From Oscillospiraceae bacterium (GTDB lineage: Bacteria > Bacillota > Clostridia > Oscillospirales > Oscillospiraceae): a stretch of 64,000 nt of DNA. Shown one piece after another: positions 35,096 to 45,614 of the stretch (position 1 is the first letter of the stretch; every line of letters begins with the position of its first letter). A program made the position numbers and the translations under genes. The notes beneath the pieces were generated by a model. The model was given only the letters and a program-made list of their open reading frames with translations. It had not been told where the DNA came from and did no database searches. The DNA is taken from NCBI GenBank assembly GCA_009777775.1, contig WRLE01000002.1, positions 1-64,000 on the forward strand. The letters are read 5' to 3'.

Positions 35096-35184
35096 TGGCG
35101 GAAGAGGTGGGATTCGAACCCACGGTAGGTTGCCCTACACCGCATTTCGAGTGCGGCTCGTTATGACCACTTCGATACTCTTCC
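35096..35184 (-). tRNA. tRNA-Ser (anticodon CGA)
   Basis: Acceptor GGAAGAG pairs with CTCTTCC. The anticodon loop is CTCGAAA on a CCGCA/TGCGG stem, and a long variable arm (TGTAGGGCAACCTAC) is typical of type II tRNAs. TTCGAAT forms the T loop and CCA is encoded. Its 3' end faces the decayed nuclease and AAA-ATPase region, a common side for element integration, but I found no repeated attachment sequence. Confidence 0.92.
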
Positions 35185-35310
35185 ATGTATGTTGCACTTT
35201 TGTGCTTGTGATTTCAAGAATACAAGATTATAATGCAACTGTCAATATCAATCGCTCGGATTGGTAATTGTCATTATAAATCAATTGCATACCATGGGGA
35301 GGTGGAGTAT

Positions 35311-35658
35311 ATGTCTGGGAAGCTGCGCGAGGTTGATATTAAGTCTGATAAACCTACTGTTGACGATGCTATTCGGAGAATGACCTATAATATAAAGAAT
35401 GGAAAAGCTCTCGGGGCTGATGTGGTTAAGTTTATCCATGGTTATGGTGCTTCTGGAAAGGGTGGTGCGATTCGGGTAGAGGCGCGCAAGTATTTGGATC
35501 GCCAAGTGGCAAGTAGGCAAATTAGCTACTATATTAAAGGGGAGGATTTTTCCATTTTTGATGACAATACTCGCAAGGCTTTCACTGTTTGTGATGAATT
35601 ACGCAGAGATAGCGACCTGGAAAGGCACAATAATGGTATCACCATTGTTGTTTTGTGA
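35311..35658 (+). CDS. Smr-like domain protein
   Basis: This 115-residue protein is read from the ATG at 35311 (MSGKLREVDIKSDKPTVDDA), preceded by GGAGGTGGAG; the frame is open upstream to 35233 without such a site. The pattern DDAIRRMTYNIKNGKALGAD, then VVKFIHGYGASGKGGAIR, matches the Smr nuclease fold with the HGxGxGxLR-type loop. Smr domains bind or cut branched DNA or act on stalled-ribosome mRNA. The C-terminal extension (SIFDDNTRKAFTVCDELR) is common in short Clostridial members. Confidence 0.7.
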   Translation: MSGKLREVDIKSDKPTVDDAIRRMTYNIKNGKALGADVVKFIHGYGASGKGGAIRVEARKYLDRQVASRQISYYIKGEDFSIFDDNTRKAFTVCDELRRDSDLERHNNGITIVVL

Positions 35659-35764
35659 ATAGTTTCTAGCACCCTCGTACCTTGTAATGTTTCTGCGTTT
35701 GTAGCTATGAGCGATTTTCATGCTTATTGTTATTTTTGATGAAAACATATATACTGTTGTCTGG

Positions 35765-35803
35765 TGGATGCTTCGGCGGCGCGTCTGGGAAGCCGCGCCC
35801 TAC
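35765..35803 (+). repeat. R1 element, copy h (right arm only)
   Basis: It contains GCGGCGCGTCTGGGAAGCC followed by GCGCCCTAC, the R1 right arm. A more diverged piece (GCATATTGGAAGCTGCGCAA) follows at about 35835-35855. It shows that R1 is dispersed and not restricted to the SLH array. Confidence 0.7.
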
Positions 35804-35930
35804 AAAAGATATGGTTACATCGCAGCGCATATTGGAAGCTGCGCAATACAAATGACGTTGTATGTTGACTGAAGTATGTATATCTTGTCAAGTGCGAAAT
35901 TTTAGTTTGCTACTGGAAAGGTTTGTAATA

Positions 35931-36422
35931 ATGAATGCAATCGTAGCTGTTAATAGTGATTGGGGGATTGGTTATAATAATACCCAATCTATTGTAATAG
36001 ATGAAGATAGGAAATTTTTTAAGACTACAACAGATGGTGGAACTGTTATTGTTGGTAGAACGACATTTGAGGATTTTGGCAGCCCATTGCCCAACAGAAG
36101 AAATATCGTTATGACCAGAGATGAAGACTTTACTGCAGAAGGAATATTCGTCGCTCATACAATAGATGAAGTCCTTGCGCTGGTGGCAAATGACGACCCC
36201 GATAAGGTGTTTGTCATCGGCGGAGGTAGCATATATAATATGTTTCTGCATTTATGTTCATATGCATATATCACAAAAATTGATGCAGCTCCATTGTCCA
36301 ATGTTTTCTTTCCAAACCTTGACGAGTTGCCCGATTGGACAGTTGATATCAAAGGCGAGACCCTCGAGTCAGTTGGTGTGAAATACTCCTTTGACCGATA
36401 TGTAAATACTTCAATTCGCTAA
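35931..36422 (+). CDS. folA: dihydrofolate reductase
   Basis: This 163-residue protein is read from the ATG at 35931 (MNAIVAVNSDWGIGYNN); GGAAAGG stands nine bases upstream. It has the family pattern: VAVNSDWGIG at the N-terminus, GGTVIVGRTTFEDFGSPLPN, then KVFVIGGGSIYNMFL. It reduces dihydrofolate to tetrahydrofolate with NADPH. The next gene is a thymidylate synthase, which consumes methylene-tetrahydrofolate and makes dihydrofolate, so the pair is functionally linked. The catalytic acidic residue is within SIVIDEDRKFFK. Confidence 0.9.
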   Translation: MNAIVAVNSDWGIGYNNTQSIVIDEDRKFFKTTTDGGTVIVGRTTFEDFGSPLPNRRNIVMTRDEDFTAEGIFVAHTIDEVLALVANDDPDKVFVIGGGSIYNMFLHLCSYAYITKIDAAPLSNVFFPNLDELPDWTVDIKGETLESVGVKYSFDRYVNTSIR

Positions 36423-36530
36423 GTACAATGACATGAGTTATTACTCATATGTATCGAAAATTACAAGTAACAATTGCAATTTCTTTAACATTTTTTTATA
36501 GCGATACTCCCAAAATTGGAGGTTTATTTC

Positions 36531-37277
36531 ATGTTTGAATTATTTGTAATGGGTGAATCCCTTTCTGAAGCATATCACAAGGCTTTGGTAATCTTACACG
36601 AAAACAATGATGAATTACCATGCCCTGATTACGATACTAGGCAAAAGGAGGCATCGGTAACTTTTGTTGCAACAAACCCCTTTGCCGAACCTATGATTAG
36701 CAGACTTTTTATTGGCGACCCTCGCTCCCTTGAACAATACTGTCAAGAAATGTTAGACGGAATACTCGACTTTGAAGTGGGGTTGGGTAACTGGGACTAT
36801 ACATATCATCAACGCATGGAGTCACAGATTCCTTGGGTTATACAAGAGCTCACTCGAAACCCCGAGTCCCGTCGCGCTGCAATTTCCATACGCAGCGATG
36901 ATGACCAAACCACGGGGTCTCCAGCTTGTTTACAGCATCTTCAATACTTCATTAGAAACGATGCGCTCCATTGCAAGGTGCTTTTTCGTTCCAACGATGC
37001 TACAAAGGCTTCTTTCATGAATGCTTTTGCCTTAGTTATGCTACAAAAGAGAATTGCTGATGCCCTTTCTATGCCAGTTGGTTCATATACTCATCGAGCA
37101 AATAGTTATCATGTATATGAGCGAGATTACGATATGTTCGATGGATATGTAAGGCGAATAAAAGCCGGTGGCGAGCTTGCTTATCACTATGTTGGAGACT
37201 GGGAAGAGCAAATGGAAGATGCCAAAGCGGAAATTTCAAAAATGGTACAGGAATTGATAGCTAGGAGCGCGGAGTAG
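36531..37277 (+). CDS. thyA: thymidylate synthase, ThyA family
   Basis: This 248-residue protein is read from the ATG at 36531 (MFELFVMGESLSEAYHKAL), eight bases after GGAGG. It has SRRAAISIRSDDDQTTGSPA followed by CLQHLQYFIRNDALHCKVLFRSND. The Cys is in the position of the catalytic cysteine (PCH in the usual ThyA), and RSND binds the nucleotide. It is shorter and more divergent than E. coli ThyA, resembling the archaeal and Clostridial type. It methylates dUMP to dTMP. A nucleotide hydroxymethylase cannot be excluded by eye, but the adjacent folA favours thymidylate synthesis. Confidence 0.8.
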   Translation: MFELFVMGESLSEAYHKALVILHENNDELPCPDYDTRQKEASVTFVATNPFAEPMISRLFIGDPRSLEQYCQEMLDGILDFEVGLGNWDYTYHQRMESQIPWVIQELTRNPESRRAAISIRSDDDQTTGSPACLQHLQYFIRNDALHCKVLFRSNDATKASFMNAFALVMLQKRIADALSMPVGSYTHRANSYHVYERDYDMFDGYVRRIKAGGELAYHYVGDWEEQMEDAKAEISKMVQELIARSAE

Positions 37278-37296
37278 GGGCGAATAGCATTCGCCC
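37278..37296. repeat. short REP-like hairpin
   Basis: GGGCGAATAGCATTCGCCC is a near-perfect 19-bp palindrome between thyA and the methyltransferase gene. It is followed by AGGAATTAGGAGTTAG, the complement of the tract at the 3' ends of the SLH genes, which here contains the next gene's ribosome site. Confidence 0.6.
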
Positions 37297-37321
37297 GACC
37301 AGGAATTAGGAGTTAGATGTA

Positions 37322-38431
37322 ATGAGTATAAATTTTTCCGTTCCTTGCCTTTTTGGGCTGGAGGGGCTTTGTGCGGATGAGCTTCGGCGACTTCGCATGG
37401 AAGATGTCAAGGCTGAAAATGGGCGGGTTCTGTTTACAGGAAACCTCGTTGATATAGCAAGAGCGAACATTGCCCTTCGCACAGGCGAGAGGGTTTTGTT
37501 GATAATCGGAGAAACAAAAGCACATAGCTTCGATGAATTGTTTGAAGGCGTTCGCGCCATGGACTGGGATAACTATATCACCATAGATGGCGCTTTTCCC
37601 GTTAAAGGATATTCTCTAAATTCTCAGCTTCATTCAATCCCAGACTGCCAAAGTATCATTAAAAAAGCGATTGCAGAACAGTTAAAAAGTAAATATAAAC
37701 TTGAATGGTTCCAGGAGACAGGAGCTAAATTCCAAGTTCAATTTGCCATTAGAGATGATATTGCAACATTATATATTGACACTTCAGGAGCTGGTTTGCA
37801 CAAGCGAGGTTACAGACCCAGCAGTAATGTCGCACCTTTGAGAGAGACCCTTGCGGCTGCCATAGTAACCCTTTCCAGATACAAAGGTAAACAACAGGTT
37901 TGCGACCCATTTTGCGGTTCTGGAACCATCGCCATTGAAGCTGCGCTAATGGCTCTAAATCGAGCTCCAGGTCTAAACCGCAATTTTGCTGCGATGCATT
38001 GGGATTGGCTGGAGCAAGAATTATGGGAATCTAGCAAATCAGAGGCGAAAGATCGTGAATACACAGGTGATTACGAAATATGGGGTGGTGATATAGACGA
38101 AAAAAGCATAGAAATTGCAATTGAAAATGGGAAACGCGCTGGTGTCTCAGATATAGTCCGATTTGAAACAGCTGATGCCACAAAATTTCAAAGAGATCTA
38201 TCAGGTGGAATAATAATGACAAATCCACCCTATGGGATGCGTGTTTCTGACAAGAAAGAAGCAGAGGCTCTTTATCGCGCATTTGGCAGTGCAGTGGAAA
38301 AACTTGAGGGATGGAATATGTATATTTTATCATCCCATACTGAATTTGAGCGAAATTTTGGTAAAACAGCAACTAAAAAAAGAAAGCTCTACAATGGTAT
38401 GATAAAATGTGATTTATTCATGTATTTTTAA
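37322..38431 (+). CDS. THUMP-domain rRNA (guanine-N2-) methyltransferase, RlmL/YpsC type
   Basis: This is a 369-residue protein. An N-terminal ferredoxin-like/THUMP region (about 1-160, VPCLFGLEGLCADELRRL) binds RNA. The C-terminal Rossmann methyltransferase has CDPFCGSGTIAIEAALMA for S-adenosylmethionine, the acidic loop GGDIDEKSIEIA, and the catalytic TNPPYGMR motif. It should methylate a guanine in 23S rRNA. GGAG lies nine bases upstream of the ATG, inside a TTAGGAGTTAG repeat tract. It is a stand-alone gene. Confidence 0.9.
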   Translation: MSINFSVPCLFGLEGLCADELRRLRMEDVKAENGRVLFTGNLVDIARANIALRTGERVLLIIGETKAHSFDELFEGVRAMDWDNYITIDGAFPVKGYSLNSQLHSIPDCQSIIKKAIAEQLKSKYKLEWFQETGAKFQVQFAIRDDIATLYIDTSGAGLHKRGYRPSSNVAPLRETLAAAIVTLSRYKGKQQVCDPFCGSGTIAIEAALMALNRAPGLNRNFAAMHWDWLEQELWESSKSEAKDREYTGDYEIWGGDIDEKSIEIAIENGKRAGVSDIVRFETADATKFQRDLSGGIIMTNPPYGMRVSDKKEAEALYRAFGSAVEKLEGWNMYILSSHTEFERNFGKTATKKRKLYNGMIKCDLFMYF

Positions 38432-38553
38432 CCTTTGCAGGGAATAATGGGAGTAATTCGGCGTTATTGTCCGTTTCGTGGAGATATATTGCCATAATTC
38501 ATCGACATTCCCATATATCCGAATATTTGTGTGTTATTTACTAATTATTCCAG

Positions 38554-38582
38554 TTGCGAAAAATAATGAGTTCAATTATTAT
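38554..38582 (+). promoter_or_regulatory. groESL promoter
   Basis: TTGCGA at 38554-38559, a 17-bp spacer and TATTAT at 38577-38582 place the transcript start just before the CIRCE element. Confidence 0.6.
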
Positions 38583-38592
38583 TAATGAAACG

Positions 38593-38619
38593 TTAGCACT
38601 CGTTACTTGAGAGTGCTAA
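38593..38619 (+). promoter_or_regulatory. CIRCE operator (HrcA site)
   Basis: TTAGCACTC, nine bases, GAGTGCTAA: a perfect match to the consensus, placed at the expected start of the groESL transcript. HrcA represses here except under heat or folding stress. No hrcA gene is in the window. Confidence 0.95.
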
Positions 38620-38665
38620 TACAGTTCATAGTATAGTATTTAGCTTGCGACTATTATGTATATAA

Positions 38666-40680
<2,015 letters not shown>

Positions 40681-40749
40681 TAACTTCTTTAATAAATATT
40701 TTGCCAATATACACTTTGTACTGGTAAGAAAACTAGCAAAAAATAACAT

Positions 40750-40790
40750 AAACAGACGAGTTAGCATAAGGCTTCCTCGTCTGTTTTGTT
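40750..40790 (+). terminator. groESL terminator
   Basis: AAACAGACGAG (40750-40760) pairs with CTCGTCTGTTT (40776-40786), followed by TTG and AT-rich sequence. The T-run begins inside the stem. Confidence 0.8.
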
Positions 40791-40827
40791 ATTATTAATT
40801 AATTTATCGCTAGAAGCCGCTTTACCG

Positions 40828-42063
40828 CTAAGAGCCGCTTTGTCTCTCCTTTTTTCTTATCCTTTTATGGGCATACATTCGTTCATCGGCAATACTGAGT
40901 ACATCACTGGAGGACATTTCGTTTTTTTCATCAAGGGCAACCACACCAAAACTGATGCTATAGTACATATCTTTTCCTTCAAGATATTCATCTGTTTGGA
41001 TTATATGTTGCAACTCCTCCATGCGCATATGTGCCAAATCGTAACCCGACTCTGGAGCAAGGAGCATAAATTCATCTCCGCCAATACGGCAGACAACGGT
41101 ATCCGCAGAAAAGGCTTGCAAATGCTTGGCTATTTTTGTGATATACACATCGCCCTCACCATGTCCATATTTATCATTGACAAATTTTAGGTTGTCTAAA
41201 TCCACAAATATCAGAACAAATCGCTTTTTAGCAAGAAGCCATTCATTGAGAGTCAACAGCCCATAAAAACGATTAAATGCATTGGTTAATGCATCACGAT
41301 ATGCAAAGTCTTCCAGCTCTTTTATCTGCTTCTTTTCATCACTCACATCGTTGATAATGAGAGCTAATGAGTTTTCTCCATGCCATTCGATTTTATATGT
41401 GTTTACCACAAGATAACGGTCAGAATTATTTTGCTCAAATTGAATGTCAAAGGAACCGCTATACACAGACTCGTCCGCAGGTAGCAATTCCATAAGTTTT
41501 GATATGTATTTCTGGTCTTTGTTAATCTCTTCTTGGGCAAGGTCATTGCTTAAAAATACTTCATGTTCATTCATCGAAACAACAAATATTTGCTCGGGTA
41601 TATGGCGAGTCAGTTCTGTGAGAAGGATGTTACTCATTTCCATCGCTTGTGCATGTTTTCTGCTGGTGGTGATTTCATTTTCCAGCATTTGTTGTCGGTC
41701 GGATAGCTGATTTACCATTGTGTTGAACGCATCGGCAAATTCACCTAAAAAATCCACCCTTTGCTTGTAATCGCCCTTTGCCACTTGCTGCGTCTGCCAG
41801 GTGAGATGCTTTAGGTTTGCCTGTAGTGTTTTAAGGGGTGCAGCTAGTTCATTAGCCGATGTTGGGGGTACAACACTAAGGTCTCCGCGAGCTAAGGCGC
41901 GAGCGAAATCATTATGCTCCCCTATGCATTGGGCAAAGTACATCAAACCTTTTGCAAACAGCACAAAATCTTCCTCGATGTCATCAATGTTAATTTCTGC
42001 ATTTGATGCATCGAAGAATACACTGCGTAGATATGTAAACAACAAATCAGCTGTTTCGCTCAT
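40828..42063 (-). CDS. diguanylate cyclase with HAMP-like and PAS-like regions
   Basis: This 411-residue protein has GAGG upstream of the ATG. The C-terminal GGDEF domain (about 255-405) has the intact catalytic RIGGDEF, VFVDLDNLKFVNDKYGH-type metal and substrate motif (here LIFVDLDNLKFVND) and ISFGV. The RxxD inhibitory site is not evident ahead of GGDEF. Residues about 60-125 look HAMP-like (LAAPLKTLQANLKHLTWQ), although no membrane helix precedes them, and about 145-250 look PAS-like. It should make cyclic di-GMP. It is downstream of the V4R-domain gene on the same strand, which suggests a sensing partner. Confidence 0.85.
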   Translation of the reverse strand: MSETADLLFTYLRSVFFDASNAEINIDDIEEDFVLFAKGLMYFAQCIGEHNDFARALARGDLSVVPPTSANELAAPLKTLQANLKHLTWQTQQVAKGDYKQRVDFLGEFADAFNTMVNQLSDRQQMLENEITTSRKHAQAMEMSNILLTELTRHIPEQIFVVSMNEHEVFLSNDLAQEEINKDQKYISKLMELLPADESVYSGSFDIQFEQNNSDRYLVVNTYKIEWHGENSLALIINDVSDEKKQIKELEDFAYRDALTNAFNRFYGLLTLNEWLLAKKRFVLIFVDLDNLKFVNDKYGHGEGDVYITKIAKHLQAFSADTVVCRIGGDEFMLLAPESGYDLAHMRMEELQHIIQTDEYLEGKDMYYSISFGVVALDEKNEMSSSDVLSIADERMYAHKRIRKKERQSGS

Positions 42064-42092
42064 ATGCGAACCTCAACGAAGAGAAAATGATT

Positions 42093-42125
42093 AAGGGGAG
42101 AAACAATAGTTTCATCTCTCCCCTC
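42093..42125 (-). terminator. hairpin between the V4R gene and the cyclase gene
   Basis: AGGGGAGA (42094-42101) pairs with TCTCCCCT (42117-42124). The minus-strand continuation is only weakly T-rich (TAATCATTTT), so this is an attenuator or weak terminator at best. Confidence 0.4.
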
Positions 42126-42209
42126 GTTGCCAACGCTCTGCTGGGACATGGTAAATAGTCTATGAAAGACTCTTTCGTAGTCTGCGACGAGTTGGGCTTT
42201 ATTTAACGA

Positions 42210-42773
42210 TTATGAGGTTTGTGTAGCGGAAACTGTAACCGGAACAGCACTAAATCTGCAAACCCTGTCTCCGCTAGCCCAGCAATCGGTCTCCCGCACC
42301 TCATACACGGTTCCTGTATATGCTTCTAGAATTCCTGAAATGAAGCCTTCGTCATAGACACAAACATTTTCGTTTGTAATAGGCAGTCCGCTACAATCCA
42401 GGTCTTCGGCGACGGTGAGAACTATGGAACCGTCCTCGGCATTGTATGACTCCATACGGAGTATCCCGATTTTTAATGTTTTTAACTGCTCCTGTAAATG
42501 TGAAACAAAGCTGTCAAAATCCATATCAAGGGTTAGCACATTTTGGGCAAATTCCGTTCCCGCTTTATATCCAGCAGTACGGAAAAATTCATTAGCCTTT
42601 TCCAACCCCAGTTCGCTGCTGAGGGCATCAAGTAGGGTAAATTGCATGAGCCTATAAACGATAACTGGCATTTCAATGCCCAAGTCTCCGCGACCGTGCT
42701 TGATATCGCCCAGCCCTTCCCACTTAAATTCCTTCCTCGTTTCATCGCTAAATACATTGAATACGTTTTCCAT
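42210..42773 (-). CDS. V4R-domain (4-vinyl reductase-like) protein
   Basis: This 187-residue protein has GGGGGAGAG before the ATG. The C-terminal half holds the V4R pattern: VCVYDEGFISGILEAYTGTV, YEVRETDCWASGD, then RVCRFSAVPV. V4R domains bind small hydrophobic molecules and are often fused to, or encoded beside, regulators. The N-terminal part (about 1-90) is helical. Its position upstream of the diguanylate cyclase gene suggests that it is that enzyme's ligand sensor; this is inference. Confidence 0.8.
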   Translation of the reverse strand: MENVFNVFSDETRKEFKWEGLGDIKHGRGDLGIEMPVIVYRLMQFTLLDALSSELGLEKANEFFRTAGYKAGTEFAQNVLTLDMDFDSFVSHLQEQLKTLKIGILRMESYNAEDGSIVLTVAEDLDCSGLPITNENVCVYDEGFISGILEAYTGTVYEVRETDCWASGDRVCRFSAVPVTVSATQTS

Positions 42774-43146
42774 GGTTCTCTCCCCCTTTTATAAGGTATT
42801 TTTATTAAGGGGTATCACATAAGCATCAGCTTCGTGGGCAATTTCCACTTGCAAAACCTGCTTGCTGCGCCTAGCTTTAGCAATTATTATGGGAGCAGAG
42901 CTCCCAACCCCTTTTTTGCAGTATAGTCATTTTTTGTTACTTTGTCAAGTAAATGCACTCCCAAATTAGGAGTGCTGTTACTGGTCATGGGTAATTTCGT
43001 AGGCACTAACCGTGTCATCTAAGAGCGATAGCGAAGGATCTTACTACGCTGTAATTGCTGTCTATTAAGATTGCCACGTCGCAACGCTGCTCGCAATGAC
43101 ACTGGATTATTCCCCCCGTGACTAGTAATGGAGTGTTTTTGCCTTT
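42774..43146. other. intergenic region with repeat R2a and dyad remnants
   Basis: It holds the upstream region of the V4R gene, a GCGATAGCGAAGGATCTTAC stretch resembling dispersed repeats of other bacteria, and the R2 copy at 43068-43102. No gene or RNA is recognised. Confidence 0.5.
43068..43102. repeat. R2 dispersed repeat, copy a
   Basis: A 35-bp sequence beginning AGATTGCCACGT and ending CGCAATGACAC. The second copy is at 47875-47909, with one base different. Its complement (GTCATTGCGAGCAGC) resembles a REP-like repeat seen in many unrelated bacteria. Confidence 0.75.
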
Positions 43147-44226
43147 TTAGTTGGAAACTGTGTTTATATTATATATTATTTGCGCCACTTGCGCCCTTGT
43201 TGCAGGGCTGTTTGGTAATAATTTTCCATTTGAACCATTGATTATGCCTCGGGCAACAGCCCAACTCATTGCAGCTATAGCATACTCGGAAATATCACCC
43301 GCATCTGGAAACAACATAAATCCAAGCCCTTCGATGGTGACATCGCCTCCTCGGTATGCGCTGTATCTATACAAAATGGCTGCCATTTGCTCCCTTGTTA
43401 TTGGAGCATTGGGTCGAAATGTCATATCGTTATATCCCAGCACAATATTATTTTCACTTGCCCAGTTAGACGCATTGTAGTAATATAGTTGTGTGTCTTG
43501 GACATCAGAAAATTCCAACTCATTAGTCGCCTCCGGTTCACCATCCATTCTATAAAGCACAGTCACAAACATCCCCCTTGTCATGGTAAGCCCTGGGGAA
43601 AATGCTATATTAGATGTACCTTGGAACAAGCCCCTTTCAAATACATAGTCCACCGCTTGATAATACCAGTCTTTTTCACGAACATCCCTAAAGACAGCAT
43701 GGGGTTTGTTTTGGCTATCTGCGCTAACTAAATAATATCCATCCACCAGAGCAGTTGATGATTCCATGATGACTACCTTTGCAATTGTGTCCTCAGTGGA
43801 AAAATAACGTTGGCTTAATTGGACTGCGGTTCCAGATTCCACTTCCTGCCCGGTTGTTATATTGACCACAGTGCCGCTTTCGATGATAATGCTCGCACTG
43901 CCAGAATGTAAAATAAGACTAGCTCCAAAAGGTATTTGTACAGCATCGCCTTGGGAAAGGGTAAGACGCAGGAAACTTGGAGTAAAACTATAGCTATCAA
44001 ATTGCCCCAATAAAGTGTTTAATGCATTTTCAGCATCATTTTCTACATTTCCTAAAATATCTCTCATTTCCGATTCCACGGATTTCAAAAAAGCACCTTC
44101 CAAATAGCTCAGCGTGATTAGCGGGTTATCAGCAGAGCCTGCAAGGGATGCCGAGGCAGTCAGCGTGAAGATGAATAAAAGCGATATAATGCTGGCAACA
44201 GCATTTCTTTTCATAATACTTTTCAT
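43147..44226 (-). CDS. SLH-domain surface protein, not of the array family
   Basis: This 359-residue protein has a signal peptide (MKSIMKRNAVASIISLLFIF). Residues about 40-180 include a short FecR-like or autotransporter-like segment (SGSASIIIESGTVVNITTGQ). Three SLH domains occupy about 180-355: FRDVREKDWYYQAVDYVFER, FSDVQDTQLYYYNASNWASE with NAPITREQMAAILYR, and a third ending SPATRAQVAQIIYN. These are the common Clostridial SLH type and differ from the SLH domains of the array at 1-13.6 kb. It is expected to attach to the cell-wall polymer. Confidence 0.85.
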   Translation of the reverse strand: MKSIMKRNAVASIISLLFIFTLTASASLAGSADNPLITLSYLEGAFLKSVESEMRDILGNVENDAENALNTLLGQFDSYSFTPSFLRLTLSQGDAVQIPFGASLILHSGSASIIIESGTVVNITTGQEVESGTAVQLSQRYFSTEDTIAKVVIMESSTALVDGYYLVSADSQNKPHAVFRDVREKDWYYQAVDYVFERGLFQGTSNIAFSPGLTMTRGMFVTVLYRMDGEPEATNELEFSDVQDTQLYYYNASNWASENNIVLGYNDMTFRPNAPITREQMAAILYRYSAYRGGDVTIEGLGFMLFPDAGDISEYAIAAMSWAVARGIINGSNGKLLPNSPATRAQVAQIIYNINTVSN

Positions 44227-44396
44227 TCCCTAAATAGGTTTATTAACTGAGATCCTTAGTGTTATGCTACCACAAATGAGAAAACATTACAATAAATTCA
44301 CGCATAATACAGTATTTTATCCAGGTTTTTCACGAGTAAACAAAGGGTAAACTGCTAATATATAAATGAGAAAAGATAACAATGCTTAAAAAAGCC

Positions 44397-44425
44397 TTGA
44401 CATACGAAGCGGATTTGCATAGAAT
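44397..44425 (+). promoter_or_regulatory. sigma-A promoter of the acidic gene pair
   Basis: TTGACA at 44397-44402, a 17-bp spacer and TAGAAT at 44420-44425. It is 115 bases upstream of the ATG at 44541. Nothing else is evident in the 44227-44540 gap. Confidence 0.6.
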
Positions 44426-44540
44426 TAATCCAAATAAAAAAACGCTACATGATTTGTGCAGGTATTTCAAAAAATGGACTACTTGATTAGCTTTATCGGC
44501 GCAGCTATGACAATGATTGTCAAACTGGGAGGATTGCGGC

Positions 44541-45575
44541 ATGCCGGAAAAAGAAAATGAAAATAAGCTCATGGCAATGCTGGAACGCAGAGGCATTGTT
44601 CGGAAAGCAGGTTCCGAAGATGAAGAGCAAAGCGAACTCGATTCTGTCTCCGAAAAAGATAGCTCGCAAAACGAAACCGATGTGGCTGCTTCGATAGGTT
44701 CCACCCAAAGCGAAGCTGTTCGAGTCACACCTGCTGCTCGTCAGCCTGTACCAGGGATGGCTACGCCAATATTATCTGGAGAACAGCCACAAAATACAGC
44801 CAGGGAAGAGCCACAGCATCTTGGCTCCGTTGTGATTGAGCTTAAAGACCCCGATTTATCCCAGGGAGAGAATATGGAAACAACGAGTCTCCAGGATGCG
44901 GAAGACGAAATTACTAATGTATTGCTTGATGATGAAATTAACGATGATATAAAAGAACCCATTTTCGATGACTTGGATGATATAGAATACGATTTAGATG
45001 AAATTTTAGATGAAGATTTTTCCGTAACATCGATTCCTTTGACATTTCCCGGTGGGTTTCAGACCTTTTCCAGCGATACAGCACAAAATGAAGAGATAGA
45101 TACCATGGAATTATCCCCACCCAATGAATATCAACAGCAATCAACTCCAGACGACCATACCAATAGATTTATCGATATAGAAGATTTATATGAATTGCTC
45201 GCACTAAAATCCAACAGGACTGAAACAATTTATCTAGTTGAGGAATACTTGAAATCCCTTCCTGATTCACTTCCTGATGAATCTCGCCGAGACATAGTAA
45301 CAAAAATAGTCGCTGCCTCAGGTTTCGATTACGACTTGCTCATGGGCGATGGTGTTTTGCGGGTAAAAATGCTCAAAGATTACGCCGAAAGGTTTGCAAG
45401 CCGAACAGATGAATATGTTGCCAGTCGCCAAGCAGAACTGGATGAACTTGACAAGCAAATACAGCGAATCCGTGGTCTCATCGAAGACCGCCGTGAGCTT
45501 CATAAAAGACAATTTTTCGCAATAGAAGCTGAGGCTCAAAGACTAAAGGAAATACTCGAATTTCTCGCAGGTTGA
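44541..45575 (+). CDS. acidic, mostly disordered protein with C-terminal coiled coil, unknown
   Basis: This 344-residue protein is read from the ATG at 44541 (MPEKENENKLMAMLERRGIV), eight bases after GGAGG. Residues about 25-215 are low-complexity and strongly acidic (LLDDEINDDIKEPIFDDLDD). Residues about 220-344 are helical and end in a coiled coil (YVASRQAELDELDKQIQRIR). There is no signal peptide, so it is cytosolic. It forms a pair with the membrane protein gene 39 bases downstream. No family is recognised. Confidence 0.65.
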   Translation: MPEKENENKLMAMLERRGIVRKAGSEDEEQSELDSVSEKDSSQNETDVAASIGSTQSEAVRVTPAARQPVPGMATPILSGEQPQNTAREEPQHLGSVVIELKDPDLSQGENMETTSLQDAEDEITNVLLDDEINDDIKEPIFDDLDDIEYDLDEILDEDFSVTSIPLTFPGGFQTFSSDTAQNEEIDTMELSPPNEYQQQSTPDDHTNRFIDIEDLYELLALKSNRTETIYLVEEYLKSLPDSLPDESRRDIVTKIVAASGFDYDLLMGDGVLRVKMLKDYAERFASRTDEYVASRQAELDELDKQIQRIRGLIEDRRELHKRQFFAIEAEAQRLKEILEFLAG

Positions 45576-45614
45576 GTATATTAGGCTTCATGACACTTTA
45601 TGAGGGGGTTTTCT

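Noticed and set aside
35096-35184. Integration (att) site with a duplicated tRNA-Ser 3' end
   Set aside because: I looked for a second copy of the tRNA 3' sequence around 32-36 kb and saw none.
45600-45614. ATG start at 45600 for the OmpA-like protein
   Set aside because: The GAGGGGG ribosome site lies after this ATG and is spaced correctly for the GTG at 45615.
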